A stretch of DNA of 64,000 nucleotides, taken from the NCBI GenBank assembly GCA_031539345.1, contig JAVKMO010000009.1:20356-84355 (forward strand), given 5' to 3'. Of the stretch, positions 1 to 9,567 are shown piece by piece; position 1 is the first letter of the stretch, and every line of letters begins with the position of its first letter. A program made the translations under genes and the position numbers. The stretch comes from JAVKMO01 sp031539345 (GTDB lineage: Bacteria; Bacteroidota; Bacteroidia; Chitinophagales; Chitinophagaceae). Under the pieces are notes generated by a model. That model searched no databases. It saw only the letters and a list, made by a program, of their open reading frames with translations, and was not told the origin of the DNA.

Positions 1-1
1 C

Positions 2-508
2 GAACAAGATGGTGAAAAACTAAAGTTAGAAGAGGTTCAAAATGCCATAGAAGCGATTAGTGAAAAATATCAATCGAACTATTATGCGTTTGAAATTCGT
101 TTGAGTGGAGGCGGATACCAATTTTTGACTAAACCTGAATATCACAAAACCGTTGCTCTTATTCAAGAAGAAAAATTCATTAAAAAATTATCAACAGCTG
201 CCATAGAAACACTTGCCATTATTGCCTATAAACAACCCATCACAAAAAATGAAATTGAGATTATACGAGGTGTGAATTGTGATTATGCGGTTGGAAAATT
301 ATTAGAAAAAGAATTGGTTCTTATTCAAGGACGTAATGAAAACATACCCGGCAAGCCCTTGTTATACGCAACATCAAGAAATTTCATGGATTATTTTGGC
401 ATCAATTCGCCTGAAGACCTACCCAAAATAAAAGAAATTATCAACACAGAAGCAGTTCTTCCTTTTCAAGTAGAATTAAATTTTTCTTCGCCTTCGCCTG
501 TTGAATAA
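2..508 (+). CDS. scpB: Segregation and condensation protein B, 5'-truncated by window edge
   Basis: ScpB is a winged-helix partner of ScpA and SMC in chromosome condensation and segregation. The frame is open from base 2, so the start lies before the window and 168 residues are visible. The ScpB core is clear: a helix with ETLAIIAYKQPIT, then EIEIIRGVNCDYAVGKLLE, then the wing with GRNENIPGKPLLYATS. The tail ends soon after FGINSPEDLP, as is usual. It lies 45 bp before an ABC-2 permease on the same strand. No scpA is visible because the window begins here. Identification rests on these family motifs and is firm. Confidence 0.93.
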   Translation, partial: EQDGEKLKLEEVQNAIEAISEKYQSNYYAFEIRLSGGGYQFLTKPEYHKTVALIQEEKFIKKLSTAAIETLAIIAYKQPITKNEIEIIRGVNCDYAVGKLLEKELVLIQGRNENIPGKPLLYATSRNFMDYFGINSPEDLPKIKEIINTEAVLPFQVELNFSSPSPVE

Positions 509-553
509 TTTTTTTTTACGATTTTTTATCTGCATTGACCTTAAATTCATTTT

Positions 554-1333
554 ATGAGAATCGCCTTTTTAGAATCGCAAAAAGCAGAACGGATATGGAT
601 GCTTGCTAAAATAGAATTTAGACAACGTTATTACGAACATAAAGCAGGTATGCTTTGGGCACTTGTTAAACCCATTGCCGACTCGCTAATTTATTTTTTC
701 GTGTTCACCTTTGTAATGAAAAATAACATTCCTAATTTTGCTTTATACTTGTTTTTGGGTCTTATTTTTTCTGGCATTTTTAATGAATGTGCGGGAGGAA
801 AAATTTTCTTTTTAGCAGAAAAAAAATCAATTTATGAGTATTCCAATATGAACAAGTGGGAAATTTACGTTTCTTCTATTATGGCTAATTTTATTGGTTT
901 TTTATTCAATCTCATTGTTTTCTTTTTGTTGGCATTTATTATTGGCGACCATTTTTATATTACCTATAGCCTACTCTTACTTCCTTTATTGATTCTTATT
1001 TCTTATGTTATTTGCATTGCGTGGTCTATTATTTTATCTACAGCATATTTATTTTTCAGAGACATTTCTCAAATTTGGCAAATTTTTACGACAATTTTAT
1101 TTTGGTCATCACCTGTTGTTTTAGACCAAAAATTATACACAGGAAAGGTAGCTTTAATGGCGTATGTCCACCCTTTTTCGAGCATGGTTTCTTGCAGTAG
1201 AGATATTGTTTTATACCATCAAATACCCACAATACAACATTCATCAAGCCTTCTTGTAACAATGTTTTTTTGGCTTTTTGTTGCTACTATTTGTATGAAA
1301 AAATATGTTCCTCTTGCCTCAGAAAAGCTATAA
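554..1333 (+). CDS. ABC-2 type transporter permease (polysaccharide-export-like)
   Basis: A 259-residue inner-membrane protein of the ABC-2 permease family, related to the Wzm/TagG subunits that export lipid-linked polysaccharides. The N-terminus has the amphipathic interface and coupling segment typical of this family (EFRQRYYEHKAGMLWALVKPI), followed by about six hydrophobic segments and the characteristic FFRDISQIWQIFTTILFWSSPVV stretch near residues 170-190. No ATPase subunit is adjacent in the window. It could lie before base 1 or elsewhere. The neighbouring lipid kinase and rmlD make an envelope-glycan role reasonable, but the substrate is unknown. Confidence 0.8.
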   Translation: MRIAFLESQKAERIWMLAKIEFRQRYYEHKAGMLWALVKPIADSLIYFFVFTFVMKNNIPNFALYLFLGLIFSGIFNECAGGKIFFLAEKKSIYEYSNMNKWEIYVSSIMANFIGFLFNLIVFFLLAFIIGDHFYITYSLLLLPLLILISYVICIAWSIILSTAYLFFRDISQIWQIFTTILFWSSPVVLDQKLYTGKVALMAYVHPFSSMVSCSRDIVLYHQIPTIQHSSSLLVTMFFWLFVATICMKKYVPLASEKL

Positions 1334-1393
1334 TAAAATCCTTTTTATCGCTTCAATTATTACGATAACTATTTGCACCATTATTCAGAAACG

Positions 1394-2323
1394 ATGAATT
1401 ACTTATTTGTTATCAATGAATTGTCAGGGGGAAGAAAAAATAAAATACAACGAGAATTTTATCTTAAAAATTTACAAGAAAAAATAACAAGAGACACTTT
1501 TTTTGAAGATAAAGAAGTGTACTATATGTCTATCATCAATCCGTATTTTAATCAGCAAGATGTAATAGACCTTATCATCGAAAAAAACATTACGCACGTT
1601 ATTCTTGGTGGCGGAGATGGAACTTTTCAACGTATTTTAAATTTAATCTACGAACAAAACAAATCGCTTTTTAAAGTACTGACATTTGGTTTTTTGCCTT
1701 TAGGGTCAGGTAATGGATTTGCTTATCATTTAAAAAGCCCTCGAACCTCTTCTGCGGTCATCAGAATGTTAAAACAGAATAAAGTCAAAAAAATAGATGC
1801 CCTACTCATCAATGAAAAAGAAATTTGCGTTCATAATGTTGGAAGCGGTTTCGATGCAAAAATTGTAAGCCTTTTTGAACAACATAAAATGCGTGGTGCA
1901 TGGCTTTATGCAAAATTGACTTTAACGAATTTGTTTCGCATGAAAGGTTATGAATATACCGTTTGTGCGGACGAAAAAACGTGGAAATTAAAAGCGTCTT
2001 TAGTGTTGGTAACAAACTCTAATCAGTTTGGAGCAAAATTCAAAATCGCTCCGTTCGCGTCTTTAGAAGATGGGGTTTTTGACCTTGTTATTATTCCTTA
2101 TCAGCCATTTCATCTGTTATTCGTTCATTTTTTAGACTTTATTTTTTTTCCTACTCATAACGATAGCATTAAAAATCAAAAAATCATTTATTGGCAGAGC
2201 AAAAAAGTATCGATTACCAATCATAACAATGCACCCGTTCAAATTAGCGGAGACATGATGAAACACAATACAGACCAAATTGTATGTGAAATACTTCCTG
2301 CTTATCTTCAGTGCTTGTATTGA
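1394..2323 (+). CDS. Diacylglycerol kinase family lipid kinase
   Basis: A 309-residue member of the DAGK catalytic-domain family (diacylglycerol, sphingosine or related lipid kinases), expected to phosphorylate a membrane lipid with ATP at the inner leaflet. The nucleotide-binding loop GGGDGT is at about residues 72-77, and the second conserved loop LGSGNGFAYHL follows at about 104. The C-terminal beta domain contains NSNQFGAKFKIAP and LEDGVFDLVII. I chose the ATG at 1394. A TTG codon 21 bp upstream extends the frame but adds nothing conserved. It is followed by the convergent rmlD gene, with a weak inverted repeat (about 2340-2360) between them. Confidence 0.85.
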   Translation: MNYLFVINELSGGRKNKIQREFYLKNLQEKITRDTFFEDKEVYYMSIINPYFNQQDVIDLIIEKNITHVILGGGDGTFQRILNLIYEQNKSLFKVLTFGFLPLGSGNGFAYHLKSPRTSSAVIRMLKQNKVKKIDALLINEKEICVHNVGSGFDAKIVSLFEQHKMRGAWLYAKLTLTNLFRMKGYEYTVCADEKTWKLKASLVLVTNSNQFGAKFKIAPFASLEDGVFDLVIIPYQPFHLLFVHFLDFIFFPTHNDSIKNQKIIYWQSKKVSITNHNNAPVQISGDMMKHNTDQIVCEILPAYLQCLY

Positions 2324-2394
2324 GTTGAATAAAAGACAAGTTTGACTGTAGTTAAACAAAATAAGAAATCATAAACATACTTTGACTCTACCAA

Positions 2395-3261
2395 TCAAAG
2401 CAACTGTAAACAAGCATCTAAGCTACTTTCCCAAGATTGTAAGGGAATAGAAAATGTTTGTTGAAATTTCTCCTTTGATAGCACAGAATAGGCAGGTCTC
2501 TTTGCAAGTGTTTTGTAATCTTTTGAGGCAATTCCTTGAATTTGTGTTGTATAGTTTTTTTGGGTTTTGATAGCAGTTGCAAAATCATGCCATGAAATAA
2601 CGCCATCATTTGTAAAGTGAAAAATGTTTTTCCACGCACGTTCAATTTCTTGCGTTTGAATAATTTGTAAGACCATTTGAGCAATATCTCTTGCATACGT
2701 TGGGCTTCCTAATTGGTCATTGACAATTTGTAAGGTTTCTTTTTCTGGCATTAAGCGAAGCATAGTTTTGACAAAATTATTGCCAAAAGAAGAATATACC
2801 CATGAGGTTCTAAATACAATACTCTGCGGGTTATTCAAAAGACATAATTTTTCGCCTTCTAATTTTGCTCTACCATATTCATTCTGTGGGTCTGTCAAAC
2901 TGCTTTCAACATAGGGTTGAGTCGCTGTTCCTCCAAATACATAATCAGTAGAAAGATGAATCATTTTTACACCATACGATTGACAAATAGCGGCGATTAT
3001 TCCTACCCCAACAGCATTACTATTCCAATTTTCGTCTTTTTCTTCTTCCGCCTTATCTACTTTTGTATAAGCAATGCAATTGATACAATAAGTGATTTTT
3101 TGTTGAGCAAAAAAGGTTTCTAAAGTATGGGGAGAAGAAATGTCAAACTGTTGCTTTGTAAAAAAAATGAAATCAAAATCATTTTGATAAGCTGAATGGA
3201 GTGCAAAAAATTCTGAACCAACTTGTCCATTTGTGCCAAGTATGAGGATTGTTTGTTTCAT
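2395..3261 (-). CDS. rmlD: dTDP-4-dehydrorhamnose reductase
   Basis: RmlD (RfbD) is the last enzyme of dTDP-L-rhamnose synthesis, reducing dTDP-4-keto-L-rhamnose with NAD(P)H. The 288-residue protein shows the Rossmann glycine motif GTNGQVG (residues 9-15), LSTDYVFGG (about 104-111), the catalytic YxxxK in EYGRAKLEGE (Tyr129, Lys133) and the substrate-loop FRTSWVYSSFGNNFV. Length is normal for the family. No rmlA, rmlB or rmlC is adjacent, so the pathway genes are dispersed or absent here. It is divergent from the PASTA gene, with 236 bp between them. Confidence 0.92.
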   Translation of the reverse strand: MKQTILILGTNGQVGSEFFALHSAYQNDFDFIFFTKQQFDISSPHTLETFFAQQKITYCINCIAYTKVDKAEEEKDENWNSNAVGVGIIAAICQSYGVKMIHLSTDYVFGGTATQPYVESSLTDPQNEYGRAKLEGEKLCLLNNPQSIVFRTSWVYSSFGNNFVKTMLRLMPEKETLQIVNDQLGSPTYARDIAQMVLQIIQTQEIERAWKNIFHFTNDGVISWHDFATAIKTQKNYTTQIQGIASKDYKTLAKRPAYSVLSKEKFQQTFSIPLQSWESSLDACLQLL

Positions 3262-3497
3262 AAAAAATAAGTTTTAAACCTGAATGCAATGAATGAATAC
3301 AATATTCTGATTTTAAAGTAAATGGAAAACAAAACTTTGACATATACAACGCAGTATTTTTATTTCAAAACAAGATGTATCCATAAGCACCATTTTACTA
3401 TCAACAGCAATCAACATCATCAAATAAAAAGGAGACAATCTACTCGTTGTGCTTTTTTTTATTTAGGTTTGTTTCCTTCGATTAAAATCTTTTTTAC

Positions 3498-4295
3498 ATG
3501 GAAAATTTTTGGATAAAAATAAATATTTTCAACTCATCTTTTTACAAAAAACCTCTTTCTATTCACGTTTTTTGGGCAGTTCTACTACTACTACTTTTAT
3601 TACTTGGCACATCTTTATGGCTCAACATTTTTACTCGGCACAATAGCTATACTAAAGTGCCTACGGTGGTTGGCTTAAAAACAGAAATAGCAATAGCCGA
3701 ATTAGAAAAAAGCGAATTGAATTATCTCATTGCAGATTCGATTTATACAGACAAGCAAAATCCCAATACGGTTATCACCCAAATTCCCGACCCGAACGCA
3801 AGTGTAAAAACGCATCGAACAGTTTATTTAATCATCAACAGAGCCCACGTTCCAAGTCTTGCATTTCCAAATATTGAAGGTGTCAGCTACAGCACTGCGT
3901 GTGAAATCATTAAAGCAAAAGGCTTTACGATCAACGATACTATTTATAGAGATGATGATGCAAAAGATGTTGTGATAGATCATTTATATAATAATCGCAG
4001 TGTACATGCAGGTGAAAATTTACCCCTAAGTGCTGGCATTACGATTGTTTTAGGTAATAGAAAAACACCCAGTTATGAATATGAATGGGTTCCCAATTTG
4101 GTTGGCATAAAATTGTCAGTAGCTACGGCTATTGCAGAAAAATTAAAATTGAAGTTGGAAATCAAGTCCGAGATGCCAATGAACGACGAAGATGCTACAC
4201 GAATTTTGCGACAAGTGCCAACTGCAACAAATGAAGATGGCGACAAAAACAAATTATTACAAAGTAGTACAATTGTAGTTTGGTTGACAGAATAA
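3498..4295 (+). CDS. PASTA-domain membrane protein
   Basis: A 265-residue protein with a short cytoplasmic N-terminus, one membrane segment at about residues 24-46 (rich in Leu) and three PASTA domains facing the periplasm: roughly 53-115, 117-190 and 197-264. Each begins with the family's typical PxxxG pattern (VPTVVGL, FPNIEGV, VPNLVGI). PASTA domains bind muropeptide-like ligands or act as spacers in cell-wall enzymes. Here there is no kinase or transpeptidase domain attached, which is the common stand-alone form in Bacteroidota. It ends 59 bp before the start chosen for the MORN protein. Function beyond envelope association is not shown. Confidence 0.85.
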   Translation: MENFWIKINIFNSSFYKKPLSIHVFWAVLLLLLLLLGTSLWLNIFTRHNSYTKVPTVVGLKTEIAIAELEKSELNYLIADSIYTDKQNPNTVITQIPDPNASVKTHRTVYLIINRAHVPSLAFPNIEGVSYSTACEIIKAKGFTINDTIYRDDDAKDVVIDHLYNNRSVHAGENLPLSAGITIVLGNRKTPSYEYEWVPNLVGIKLSVATAIAEKLKLKLEIKSEMPMNDEDATRILRQVPTATNEDGDKNKLLQSSTIVVWLTE

Positions 4296-4354
4296 AAAAA
4301 TCAATACCCTATTTAATTGTTCATTTCTCTTCTTTATTGTTTTTTATTCGGTTT

Positions 4355-7300
4355 ATGTTGTTGAAACATTGTTTGATTATCTTCATTTTGGCGTGTACCA
4401 CAAATATTTTTTGCCAATGTTTATCGGGTAATTGTAATACAGGAAACGGCACTTACAAATTTTCTAATGGAGATGTTTATGAAGGTGGTTTTCAAAATCA
4501 AATGAAGCACGGAAAGGGAAAAATGAAATATTTCAACGGCATGATGTATGACGGAGAGTGGAATAGTAATGTGTATGAAGGCGTGGGTAAATTTTCTAAC
4601 GGGGGGACTTACAAATATGAAGGTGAATATAAATTTGGCAAAGAAGAAGGAAAAGGAAGATCCACTTATGCAGACGGCTCTGTCTATGAAGGTGACTTTA
4701 AAAATGGAAAAAGAAATGGTAAAGGAATTTTGACCCAAGTGGGAAATAGAAAATTAGATGGAGATTGGAAAAACAATGAAATTGATGGCGAAGTGGAAAT
4801 TTCTGAAGACGATATCGCTGTTTACAAAGGCGGTTATAAAAATGGCTTATATCAAGGAAAGGGACAATTATATACAGCAACATTAGATTTGATTGAAGGC
4901 TTTTTTAAAGATGGAAAATTAGTAGGTAAAAGTGAGTACACTTTTGTGGGTGGGGAAAAAAAATACGGAAATTTCCAAAATTCACAACTACACGGAAAGG
5001 GTGTTTTTGTTTTTCCAAATAAAGATTCCATTGTCAGTAGAGGTTGGAAGTATGGAGTTTTAGACACCTTTGGCATTCATTATTATGGCAATGGAGACAG
5101 ATACAAAGGCTATTTTAAGAACACAAAAAAAGACAGCTTTGGAACATTTACTTATGCCAACGGCGACAAATACATAGGGCTATGGAAAAACGATAAAAAA
5201 GAAGACAGTAACGGTTTATTTCTTTATGCAAACAAAGACAGCTTCCGAGGCATTTATCATAACAATGCACGCAATGGAATGGGTACATTGAGTACAAAAA
5301 AAGAAACTTGGACAGGCAATTGGGTGAATGACATGAAGCACGGAATGGGAACAACTTATTACAAAAACGGAGATACACTTATTGCTTATTGGGTCTATGA
5401 TAATTTAGACGGAGAAGCTAACTTACGCTACAAAAATGGAAATATTTATACGATTACGTATAACAACAATATTAAAAATGGGACGGCTATTTTTACTACA
5501 ATAGACAAAAAACAACGAAAAGAATTTTGGCTCAATGGATATTTGATTGAAGGTGAGGGAGATGAAAAATTCAAAAATTTATCATCTAGAAATTTTAAAA
5601 ACGTCAATATTAAAGACACCGCAATTTTCAAAAAACGAGACACTTTAATCGACAAAAAAACACGTAATATTTTTATTGGAAAAATTATCAACGACGCAAA
5701 AGAAGGTAAAGGCACTTTAATTACACATCAAGGAGACACCATAAAAGGAGTATGGAAAAACGATATGCTTACAGGTAGCGCAATCTGTAAATATCAAAAT
5801 GGAGAAACGTATAAAGGAAATTTTGTCAATGATAAAAAAGAAGGAAGGGGGATTTATATTTATGCAAACGGTGAAAAATATACTGGAGACTGGAAAGCAG
5901 ACGAACAAAATGGAAATGGCAAATATTATTTTGCTAATAAAGAAGTCTATGAAGGCACTTTCAAAAACAATAAAATAAATGGCAAGGGGACAATGAAATA
6001 TCCCAACAAAGATGTGCTCAGTGCAATTTGGTATGACAATAAAATTCAAGGAGCAGGCATATTAAAATATGCCAATGGAAACACATTTCATGGACATTGG
6101 AAAAACAATATTATCGACGGAAAGTGTTTTGTAATTTACAACAATGGAAAAACAGCACAAGAAATTTGGCAAAATGGAAACAGAATAAAGGGGCTCATTA
6201 CAGTGTATGAATACGACAATCATACGTACTTCATTGATTCTAACAAAGTGGGTAAAAAAGAAATTACCATGCACGAAAAACAATGGAAAGCAAAAAAAGG
6301 ATCGAAATATTATGGGGAAATAGAAAACGGGAAAAAAAATGGATATGGTATTTGGCTCAATTACAACAATGAAAAATATGAAGGGAATTGGACTTATGAC
6401 AAAAAATCAGGGTATGGAGAATATACTTATACCAAAGGCGACAAGTACAAAGGGCTATGGAGTTTAGACAGAAAAAATGGAAAAGGAATCGGCATTTACA
6501 AATATGGAAAAGAAAAATATGAAGGCGATTGGATTAATAATGAAAAAAGCGGGATAGGAATTTATTACTTTGAAAATGACGATAAGTATGACGGCGAATG
6601 GTTCAATGACCAAATGAACGGCAACGGAACTTATGCCTACAAACGAGACTCTATCTTTAAAGGCAATTGGGTGAATGGCAAAAAAAATGGAACTGGAGTA
6701 CTCACCACTTATGCAAATAACTTAACAAAAAAAGAAATTTTTAAGCGTGATAAAATTTATATCGACCCCAATCGATACAAAGATTTTAACGGCATCGATT
6801 CTTTTATTTTTTCTAATGGCGTGCAATATGTTGGAGAATGGAAAAGTGGTACAAGAGATGGATTTGGGACTCAAACAGAGCCAAAAGAAGGAGTTTATAC
6901 TGGCACTTTTATCAACAATAAAAAAAGTGGCACGGGCAAATATGTTTTTGTTGATAGCAGCACGTATGAAGGCACATGGGAAGATGACCGAATCAACGGA
7001 ACAGGCATTTATCAATATACAAACAAAGACCACTACGAAGGACAGTTAAAAAATGGAAAACGTTATGGTGCGGGTGTTTTACAATATGCCAACAAAGACA
7101 TGTACATTGGCAATTGGATAGACAATAAAAGAGTTGGCAAAGGTGAAATGCAATACAAAAGCAATAACGAAACCTATTCTGGCGATTGGTTGAATGACAA
7201 AGCACATGGAAAAGGAACGTATCAATTTAGTAACGGAGATCAATATCAAGGCACATTCAATAATGGCAAAAGGCAAGGAGATGGAAAATTAACTTATGCC

Positions 7301-8098
7301 AATGGCAATATTTTTACTGGCACTTGGTTTAATAATACCATTGATGGTATTGGTTATTTATGGGTTGTTGCGACACAAAAAACGATTCGCGAAAAATGGA
7401 AAAAAGGCACACTCGTTTTAGACCCCTATCGATATCAATATTTCAATGGATTAGATTCTATGATTTTCCCTAACGGTACTGAATATGTCGGCAATTGGAA
7501 AGACGGAACAAAAACAGGACAAGGAAAACAAAAAGAAAAAAAAGGAATTTATAGCGGAGAATGGAAAGACGATAAAAAAACTGGATGGGGAACATACTCA
7601 TTCAACAATCATGACTTATATTCAGGAGAATGGTTAAACGATAAAATACACGGCAAGGGAACGATGAATTATGCAAACGGAGATATGTACGACGGAGAAT
7701 TTATATTCAATACAAAAAATGGATATGGCGTATTACTGTATCAAAACAAAGACGAATACAAAGGAGAATGGTTCAGAAATAAAAGGCAAGGGAAAGGAGA
7801 ATGGAGAGATAAGGCTAAAAACGAAACGTACATTGGAGAGTGGAGAAACAATATTAAAAACGGAAACGGAAAGTATTTCTATGGAGACACGATGGTTATT
7901 ACGGGCAAATGGCTCAATGGTCTGTTGAGTGGATTTGCAACGATTACAAAAAACAACATCGACAAAGAAGTCTATTATTATCAGGGGAAAATTGTGGTGC
8001 GACGAAAAGGAAAAATCTTGAATAAAAATATCGCCATGACAAAAAAAACAAATCTCAAAAACAATAAAAGCGATTTAATTAAGCAATTGAAAAAGTAA
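4355..8098 (+). CDS. Giant exported MORN-repeat protein
   Basis: A 1247-residue protein made almost wholly of MORN repeats (YEGxFxxGxxxGxGxxxxxxG), about forty by eye. I chose the ATG at 4355 because it opens an N-terminal signal sequence ending near IFCQC. An upstream TTG at 4280 overlaps the PASTA gene and would bury that signal. Two non-MORN connectors are near-duplicates: one with IDPNRYKDFNGIDS (coded near 6760) and one with LDPYRYQYFNGLDS (near 7420), each followed by a similar run of repeats, so the gene grew partly by internal duplication. MORN repeats usually bind lipid or form rigid dimers. A bacterial exported form has no established role. The C-terminus is basic (KKTNLKNNKSDLIK). 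It ends 5 bp before pth. Confidence 0.85.
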   Translation: MLLKHCLIIFILACTTNIFCQCLSGNCNTGNGTYKFSNGDVYEGGFQNQMKHGKGKMKYFNGMMYDGEWNSNVYEGVGKFSNGGTYKYEGEYKFGKEEGKGRSTYADGSVYEGDFKNGKRNGKGILTQVGNRKLDGDWKNNEIDGEVEISEDDIAVYKGGYKNGLYQGKGQLYTATLDLIEGFFKDGKLVGKSEYTFVGGEKKYGNFQNSQLHGKGVFVFPNKDSIVSRGWKYGVLDTFGIHYYGNGDRYKGYFKNTKKDSFGTFTYANGDKYIGLWKNDKKEDSNGLFLYANKDSFRGIYHNNARNGMGTLSTKKETWTGNWVNDMKHGMGTTYYKNGDTLIAYWVYDNLDGEANLRYKNGNIYTITYNNNIKNGTAIFTTIDKKQRKEFWLNGYLIEGEGDEKFKNLSSRNFKNVNIKDTAIFKKRDTLIDKKTRNIFIGKIINDAKEGKGTLITHQGDTIKGVWKNDMLTGSAICKYQNGETYKGNFVNDKKEGRGIYIYANGEKYTGDWKADEQNGNGKYYFANKEVYEGTFKNNKINGKGTMKYPNKDVLSAIWYDNKIQGAGILKYANGNTFHGHWKNNIIDGKCFVIYNNGKTAQEIWQNGNRIKGLITVYEYDNHTYFIDSNKVGKKEITMHEKQWKAKKGSKYYGEIENGKKNGYGIWLNYNNEKYEGNWTYDKKSGYGEYTYTKGDKYKGLWSLDRKNGKGIGIYKYGKEKYEGDWINNEKSGIGIYYFENDDKYDGEWFNDQMNGNGTYAYKRDSIFKGNWVNGKKNGTGVLTTYANNLTKKEIFKRDKIYIDPNRYKDFNGIDSFIFSNGVQYVGEWKSGTRDGFGTQTEPKEGVYTGTFINNKKSGTGKYVFVDSSTYEGTWEDDRINGTGIYQYTNKDHYEGQLKNGKRYGAGVLQYANKDMYIGNWIDNKRVGKGEMQYKSNNETYSGDWLNDKAHGKGTYQFSNGDQYQGTFNNGKRQGDGKLTYANGNIFTGTWFNNTIDGIGYLWVVATQKTIREKWKKGTLVLDPYRYQYFNGLDSMIFPNGTEYVGNWKDGTKTGQGKQKEKKGIYSGEWKDDKKTGWGTYSFNNHDLYSGEWLNDKIHGKGTMNYANGDMYDGEFIFNTKNGYGVLLYQNKDEYKGEWFRNKRQGKGEWRDKAKNETYIGEWRNNIKNGNGKYFYGDTMVITGKWLNGLLSGFATITKNNIDKEVYYYQGKIVVRRKGKILNKNIAMTKKTNLKNNKSDLIKQLKK

Positions 8099-8103
8099 CA
8101 ATA

Positions 8104-8676
8104 ATGGAAAAAGTGATGATTATTGGGTTGGGAAACATTGGTCAAGAATATGATCAAACACGCCATAATATTGGCTTTGATGTGTTAGATGCAATGGCAA
8201 AAAAATACGCATTTACATTTCAACAAGCTCACTTCGCTTTTTATGCAAGTGCAAAAATAAAAGGCAGACAAACAATTTTTATCAAACCAACCACCTATGT
8301 CAATTTAAGTGGAACAGCCCTTGCTTATTGGTTACAAAAAGAAAAAGTAAGTATTGATAAATGTCTTGTCATTGTTGATGATTTGAGCATTCCTATAGAG
8401 CAAGTTAAATTCAAACCACAAGGCAGCCACGGTGGGCACAATGGATTAAAACATATTGAACAAGTTTTGCAAACACAAAATTATTGCCGCTTACGCTTTG
8501 GTATTGGCAACAATTTTTCACAGGGCAAGCAAGTCGATTTTGTATTGGGCAAATGGACACAACAAGAGAATCCTTTGATACAGCTCAAAATTGATTACTG
8601 CTGCAATGCCATCGAAAAATTTAGCTCTACCCCACTCCAACATTTGATGAAAGAAATCAACTCTCATGTATTTTAA
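8104..8676 (+). CDS. pth: Peptidyl-tRNA hydrolase
   Basis: Pth releases peptides from prematurely dropped peptidyl-tRNA and is normally essential. The 190-residue product has the family's catalytic residues: Asn11 and His21 in GLGNIGQEYDQTRHNIG, Asn67 in TTYVNLSG, the Asp in VIVDDLSIP (Asp92/93) and Asn113 in GSHGGHNGLKHIE. Length is normal. Its last 84 coding bases and 3 bases beyond the stop recur at 11207-11299, the far side of an accessory insert. The copy at this position is the one that completes the enzyme. A strong hairpin follows directly after the stop. Confidence 0.95.
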   Translation: MEKVMIIGLGNIGQEYDQTRHNIGFDVLDAMAKKYAFTFQQAHFAFYASAKIKGRQTIFIKPTTYVNLSGTALAYWLQKEKVSIDKCLVIVDDLSIPIEQVKFKPQGSHGGHNGLKHIEQVLQTQNYCRLRFGIGNNFSQGKQVDFVLGKWTQQENPLIQLKIDYCCNAIEKFSSTPLQHLMKEINSHVF

Positions 8677-8679
8677 AAA
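8587..8679. repeat. Direct repeat copy 1: pth 3' end (insert 1 left edge)
   Basis: This 93 bp segment covers the end of pth plus three bases after its stop codon. It recurs in the same orientation at 11207-11299, exactly 2620 bp away, with only two mismatches (8593 G versus C; 8624 G versus A). Both differences would change the encoded amino acid. The match stops abruptly on both sides. Together with the other copy it brackets two accessory genes. Confidence 0.95.
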
Positions 8680-8680
8680 T

Positions 8681-8704
8681 GCCTCACCAAAAATTTAGTG
8701 AGGC
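8681..8704. terminator. Hairpin terminator between pth and the convergent lipoprotein gene
   Basis: A perfect 7 bp stem, GCCTCAC paired with GTGAGGC, encloses a 10-base A/T-rich loop and is followed by CAAAAATT. It lies 4 bp after the pth stop and 18 bp beyond the end of the convergent lipoprotein gene, so it could serve both strands. It lies just inside the insert, next to the duplicated pth end. Confidence 0.75.
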
Positions 8705-8722
8705 AAAAATTACACTACGCTT

Positions 8723-9565
8723 TTATTCTTTGGTATAAATTCCACTGCACACCTTGCCGCTCGTGGTAATCACCTCTATACGCATTTTAGAAATCGGTTG
8801 CTGATAAGATGCAAGCGGTTTAAGCTGAATACCAGTCCAATTTGCATCATAAGAATTGTTCTTATATAGTTCTGTTCTGTATAAATCATTAGAAAAAAAA
8901 TCATCGCATCGATGTCCGTTTCTACAATAAGGATGTATGCTTTGGTTAAATTTTTCTAAGGGTTCTGTTTTTATTTTGCTTAAATTCTGTTGCTCTTGGG
9001 CATTTAATTTTCTCCCCATATACCCATCGAACGATTGATACATCACCGTAAAATAAGCATTGACACAAAGCTCAGAATCTGCTGTATTTGTTGGCTTATC
9101 ATTCTTCATATAAAGGTTGATTTGTTTAATTGTATCTAAGATGGCTCCTCCAATTGCAGGCTCTGTAATATTGTAAACATCTTTATTTTGTTGTTGTAAT
9201 TGCTGAAATCTTTTTCCCCCGTCATAAGATGTAATGTAATAGGAATCTACTACATTATATAGGCTACTAGGCTCTTCGTTAGTATAAATGTGTTCTCTAT
9301 TTTTTAAAATATAAGTATTGTAAGATGTCTCTTCATGATACGATATAGTCGCATCAAAAACACTATCATAAATAAACCACAATTTAAAACAAGCCGAGTC
9401 TGTCCAATAATTGACCAACAATTTATTCGATAAGCTATAATAAGAGTTGATATAATAAGGGCGTGGATAACGTCCATGCGGTCCTCCATCACAACCACAT
9501 TTTAAACATCCACTAAATGCGAATGCCGACCCGATAAGGACAATAAATATTATTTTCATAGTCAT
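8723..9565 (-). CDS. Putative lipoprotein paired with the C10 peptidase
   Basis: A 280-residue protein with a lipoprotein signal (hydrophobic stretch then FSGC, Cys about 19) and a cysteine- and glycine-rich start to the mature part (CLKCGCDGG). No family is recognised. The rest is rich in Tyr, Asn and Ser, which suggests a cell-surface or periplasmic beta-rich protein. It begins 2 bp after the stop of the C10 peptidase gene, so the two are almost certainly co-translated. In other Bacteroidota and streptococci, C10 peptidases often sit beside an inhibitor or chaperone, so such a role is possible, but nothing in the sequence proves it. The start could be either ATG at 9565 or 9559. Confidence 0.7.
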   Translation of the reverse strand: MTMKIIFIVLIGSAFAFSGCLKCGCDGGPHGRYPRPYYINSYYSLSNKLLVNYWTDSACFKLWFIYDSVFDATISYHEETSYNTYILKNREHIYTNEEPSSLYNVVDSYYITSYDGGKRFQQLQQQNKDVYNITEPAIGGAILDTIKQINLYMKNDKPTNTADSELCVNAYFTVMYQSFDGYMGRKLNAQEQQNLSKIKTEPLEKFNQSIHPYCRNGHRCDDFFSNDLYRTELYKNNSYDANWTGIQLKPLASYQQPISKMRIEVITTSGKVCSGIYTKE

Positions 9566-9567
9566 TG

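Noticed and set aside
4280..4354. Longer MORN protein starting at TTG 4280, overlapping the PASTA gene
   Set aside because: The extra 25 residues place a second hydrophobic stretch before a good signal sequence. ATG 4355 is the simpler start.
4421..7276. Several long minus-strand frames inside the MORN gene
   Set aside because: They are mirror frames produced by the repetitive composition of the MORN gene, with no start signals or recognisable products.
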